64,000 bases of DNA from Bacillus sp. EB01 (lineage in GTDB: Bacteria; Bacillota; Bacilli; Bacillales; Cytobacillaceae), in assembly GCF_000613125.1 (NCBI RefSeq), contig NZ_HG964497.1:1131490-1195489 (forward strand), read 5' to 3'. Both the position numbers and the translations under genes were made by a program. The notes beneath the pieces are model-generated. The model worked only from the letters and a program-made list of their open reading frames with translations, searched no databases and had not been told where the DNA came from. Positions 62,341 to 64,000 of this stretch are shown one piece after another (the stretch's first letter is position 1; every line of letters begins with the position of its first letter).

Positions 62341-63282
62341 TCAGGAAACTGGTGCGCCAAGAGCTTCCCTTACCCATGAGTTCGTTTCATAAGAGATTTT
62401 TCTCAGACGAAGCCGGGCTTCCGATTTTGGTCCTTTGTTTTTGATGATGTCCTTGAACCTGCTCCAATCTGGCTGCTGATAAATCCACTGTCCTGTTTCC
62501 TTGTCGAATCTCATGGTTGGGTCTGGTACTTTAAGGCCTAGTGATAACAGGCGCGGGATATATTTTGTGAAGAAATCCTGGCGCAGCTGCTCATTCGTTT
62601 TTGAGCGGATTTTATATTTGATTGTGATATCCTGCTTCGATGTCCCGGTCGTTGACGCATCCCCGGGTCCAAAAAACATAAGCAGGGATTCCCACCAACG
62701 ATCAATCGATTCTTGAATCATCGCGCGTTGTGCGGGAGTTCCCTCAGCAAGAGCCATAATGATAGACTCTCCGTGCTGTGCATGAAATACCTCTTCCGCA
62801 CAGATCCGTTTCAAAGCGCGGGCATACGGCCCATAAGACGCATCGAGCATATTCGTCTGCGTAATAATAGCGGCCCCATCCACCAGCCAGCCAATGAGAC
62901 CTGCATCAGCCCATGTCGGAGCTTCCATATGAAAGACATTATGAAATTTAAGGTCGCCGTTAAAAAGATCTAGCATGACAGATTCACGATTTTTCCCGTA
63001 CGGCTTCATCAAATCCTCCGCCACTCTCAACAAAAGCTGGCCGTGGCCCATTTCATCCTGAACCTTTGCCATAATTCCCAGCTTTCTCTTTATTGAAGGT
63101 GCTTTGGGAACCCATTCCTTTTCAGGCAGCGCACCCATGATCTCGCTAATTCCATGCATGGAGATGAGTTTGATAAGTGTTTTTCTGTATTCTTCCGGCA
63201 TCCAATCATCGGCTTCAATCTTTTCTCCGGCTTTAATCCGCATCATGAAATTTGCCATCAACTCCTGCTCCGAAGCTGTCAA
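62341..63282 (-). CDS. paaA: Phenylacetyl-CoA epoxidase catalytic subunit PaaA
   Basis: About 313 residues. Bacterial multicomponent monooxygenase fold with diiron ligands in MAKVQDEMGHGQLLL (Glu and His) and ICAEEVFHAQHGESI (ExxH). The blocks WADAGLIGWLVDGAAI and YGPYARALKRI are those of PaaA. It adds one oxygen to the ring of phenylacetyl-CoA to form the 1,2-epoxide. A TTG at 63282 has GGGAGGG six bases upstream. The ATGs just before it overlap that site. First gene of the paaABCD unit. Confidence 0.94.
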   Translation of the reverse strand: MTASEQELMANFMMRIKAGEKIEADDWMPEEYRKTLIKLISMHGISEIMGALPEKEWVPKAPSIKRKLGIMAKVQDEMGHGQLLLRVAEDLMKPYGKNRESVMLDLFNGDLKFHNVFHMEAPTWADAGLIGWLVDGAAIITQTNMLDASYGPYARALKRICAEEVFHAQHGESIIMALAEGTPAQRAMIQESIDRWWESLLMFFGPGDASTTGTSKQDITIKYKIRSKTNEQLRQDFFTKYIPRLLSLGLKVPDPTMRFDKETGQWIYQQPDWSRFKDIIKNKGPKSEARLRLRKISYETNSWVREALGAPVS

Positions 63283-63355
63283 TTCCATCCCTCCCAAATG
63301 ATTCATATGACGTTAATTTATCGGATATAAATAATCGTGTTATATATTTATTTCA

Positions 63356-63384
63356 AAAATAACGTCTTGATAGTGAAAAGTCAA
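63356..63384 (-). promoter_or_regulatory. Sigma-A promoter of paaABCD with a GACGTTA dyad
   Basis: On the minus strand TTGACT (63384-63379) and TATTTT (63361-63356) are 17 bases apart. A perfect dyad GACGTTA (63309-63315) and TAACGTC (63360-63366) covers the -10 and the start region, a candidate PaaX site. Confidence 0.6.
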
Positions 63385-63512
63385 ATAATAATTCAGAAAA
63401 TTTATTAAATTCTATTGAGATTTTTTTGACGGGAAAAATTTTGCTCTTAACATATTAAGAAGCTTTGGGAGGAATAGTGAAGGAATTACATGAGAAAGCA
63501 ATATACAATTCT

Positions 63513-63546
63513 AAAAAAAAGACCCTTCACTGTTTTGTGAAGGGCA
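63513..63546 (-). terminator. Terminator of the 39-codon gene
   Basis: CCCTTCAC (63523-63530) pairs with GTGAAGGG (63537-63544). On the minus strand it is followed by TC and eight T residues. Confidence 0.9.
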
Positions 63547-63587
63547 AAAATTTATCTATAGAAAGAGGGTGAGAAACTAAGGTTAAC

Positions 63588-63707
63588 TTAATTGGTTTCA
63601 AGAAATAAATCGAGTTCAACATGGACAATCTCAAAATTCCCGTCCTCATCGTGGAGTTCTGAACTTTCTTCAAGCAATGCATCAATATCAATCTTGACGA
63701 TTTCCAT
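63588..63707 (-). CDS. Small acidic hypothetical protein (39 residues)
   Basis: MEIVKIDIDALLEESSELH...FEIVHVELDLFLETN, ending TAA. It has a strong GGAGGTGCAGC-ATG start and an intrinsic terminator 40 bases downstream, which makes it a likely real small gene. Acidic, with hydrophobic beta-like strands. I do not recognise a family. Confidence 0.6.
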   Translation of the reverse strand: MEIVKIDIDALLEESSELHDEDGNFEIVHVELDLFLETN

Positions 63708-63776
63708 GCTGCACCTCCATTTGCTTCTTTTGCCATACTCTTCGAAGGCAATCTGGCATTTAGGGGGGCAGAAAAT

Positions 63777-63813
63777 AAAAAAAGCGGAATCTTTTTAGAT
63801 TCCACTTTTTTAT
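63777..63813 (-). terminator. Terminator of the last small gene
   Basis: AAAAAAGCGGAATC pairs with GATTCCACTTTTTT (one mismatch), a stem for transcripts on the minus strand. Confidence 0.75.
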
Positions 63814-63853
63814 TATGGCGATAAACAATAAACGGCACTTACGCTATTATTCC

Positions 63854-63997
63854 TTAATTTTGATGCTGTTGCTGAAGCTTTTTTTGTTTCATTTTGCCAA
63901 AGAAGACTATCGCAACCATGGCGAGAATTTCGAGAACGTATTTAAGTACAGGGTTGGATTCAAAGAAAGGTACTATAAACGGCTCTTCGGTTATCAT
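63854..63997 (-). CDS. Small membrane protein (47 residues)
   Basis: MITEEPFIVPFFESNPVLKYVLEILAMVAIVFFGKMKQKKLQQQHQN. It has one hydrophobic segment (about 18-34) and a basic, Gln-rich tail. The ATG is at the window edge, so its ribosome binding site cannot be seen and a longer start is possible. A terminator lies downstream. Function unknown. Confidence 0.55.
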   Translation of the reverse strand: MITEEPFIVPFFESNPVLKYVLEILAMVAIVFFGKMKQKKLQQQHQN

Positions 63998-64000
63998 TTT

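Overview
The window comes from a spore-forming, low-to-moderate GC Gram-positive bacterium of the family Bacillaceae. The evidence is the aconitase-sspO-sspP gene order known from Bacillus subtilis, a guanine riboswitch-xpt-pbuX unit, strong AGGAGG-type ribosome binding sites, many intrinsic terminators, and spore genes. The exact genus cannot be read from the sequence. A Mesobacillus- or Cytobacillus-like organism is a guess.

Layout. 1-4.7 kb: a truncated thioredoxin-like gene, aconitase, and the small spore proteins SspO and SspP. 4.7-7.7 kb: a selenium island of selA, a SelW/Rdx-type selenoprotein and selD. The last two carry in-frame TGA codons with plausible SECIS hairpins and would be missed or truncated by ordinary gene calling. 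8-10.3 kb: threonine to glycine degradation (SDR-type threonine dehydrogenase and kbl) behind a hairpin-rich leader. 10.5-12.7 kb: guanine riboswitch, xpt and pbuX. 12.7-17.2 kb: GNAT, DinB, an ABC-F protein and two DUF2382 stress-type proteins. 17.7-21 kb: an ABC importer of the PhnD-like subgroup associated with selenium users. 22-36 kb: MFS exporters, the fructose PTS operon fruRKA, an extracellular endonuclease, MscS, an Fpg-family glycosylase, a patch of decayed genes, PAP2 and DegV.

37-48.4 kb: aromatic amino acid catabolism, all on the minus strand. It has phenylalanine dehydrogenase, a complete 2-oxoacid dehydrogenase complex (E1a, E1b, E2, E3) and HPPD, apparently in one operon. An aminotransferase, a flavin reductase-like protein, a fumarylacetoacetase-family hydrolase and homogentisate dioxygenase follow. 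48.5-53 kb: a FlK-like thioesterase, a TrpXYZ-like ABC importer and a nitronate monooxygenase-like protein. 53-63.3 kb: phenylacetate degradation (paaABCD, an EthD protein, paaF, paaG, an aldehyde dehydrogenase, paaH, paaJ, and the regulator paaX). Two small ORFs close the window.

How it fits together: phenylalanine could be deaminated to phenylpyruvate, oxidised directly to phenylacetyl-CoA by the adjacent 2-oxoacid dehydrogenase complex, and then degraded by the Paa enzymes. Tyrosine would go through 4-hydroxyphenylpyruvate and homogentisate to fumarate and acetoacetate. No paaK, paaE or fused paaZ is visible. On the selenium side, an importer, SelD, SelA and one small redox selenoprotein are present, but SelB and tRNA-Sec must lie elsewhere. 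Several intergenic regions hold tandem repeats, three of them with a period near 52 bp and an internally palindromic unit, that are not explained by the genes.
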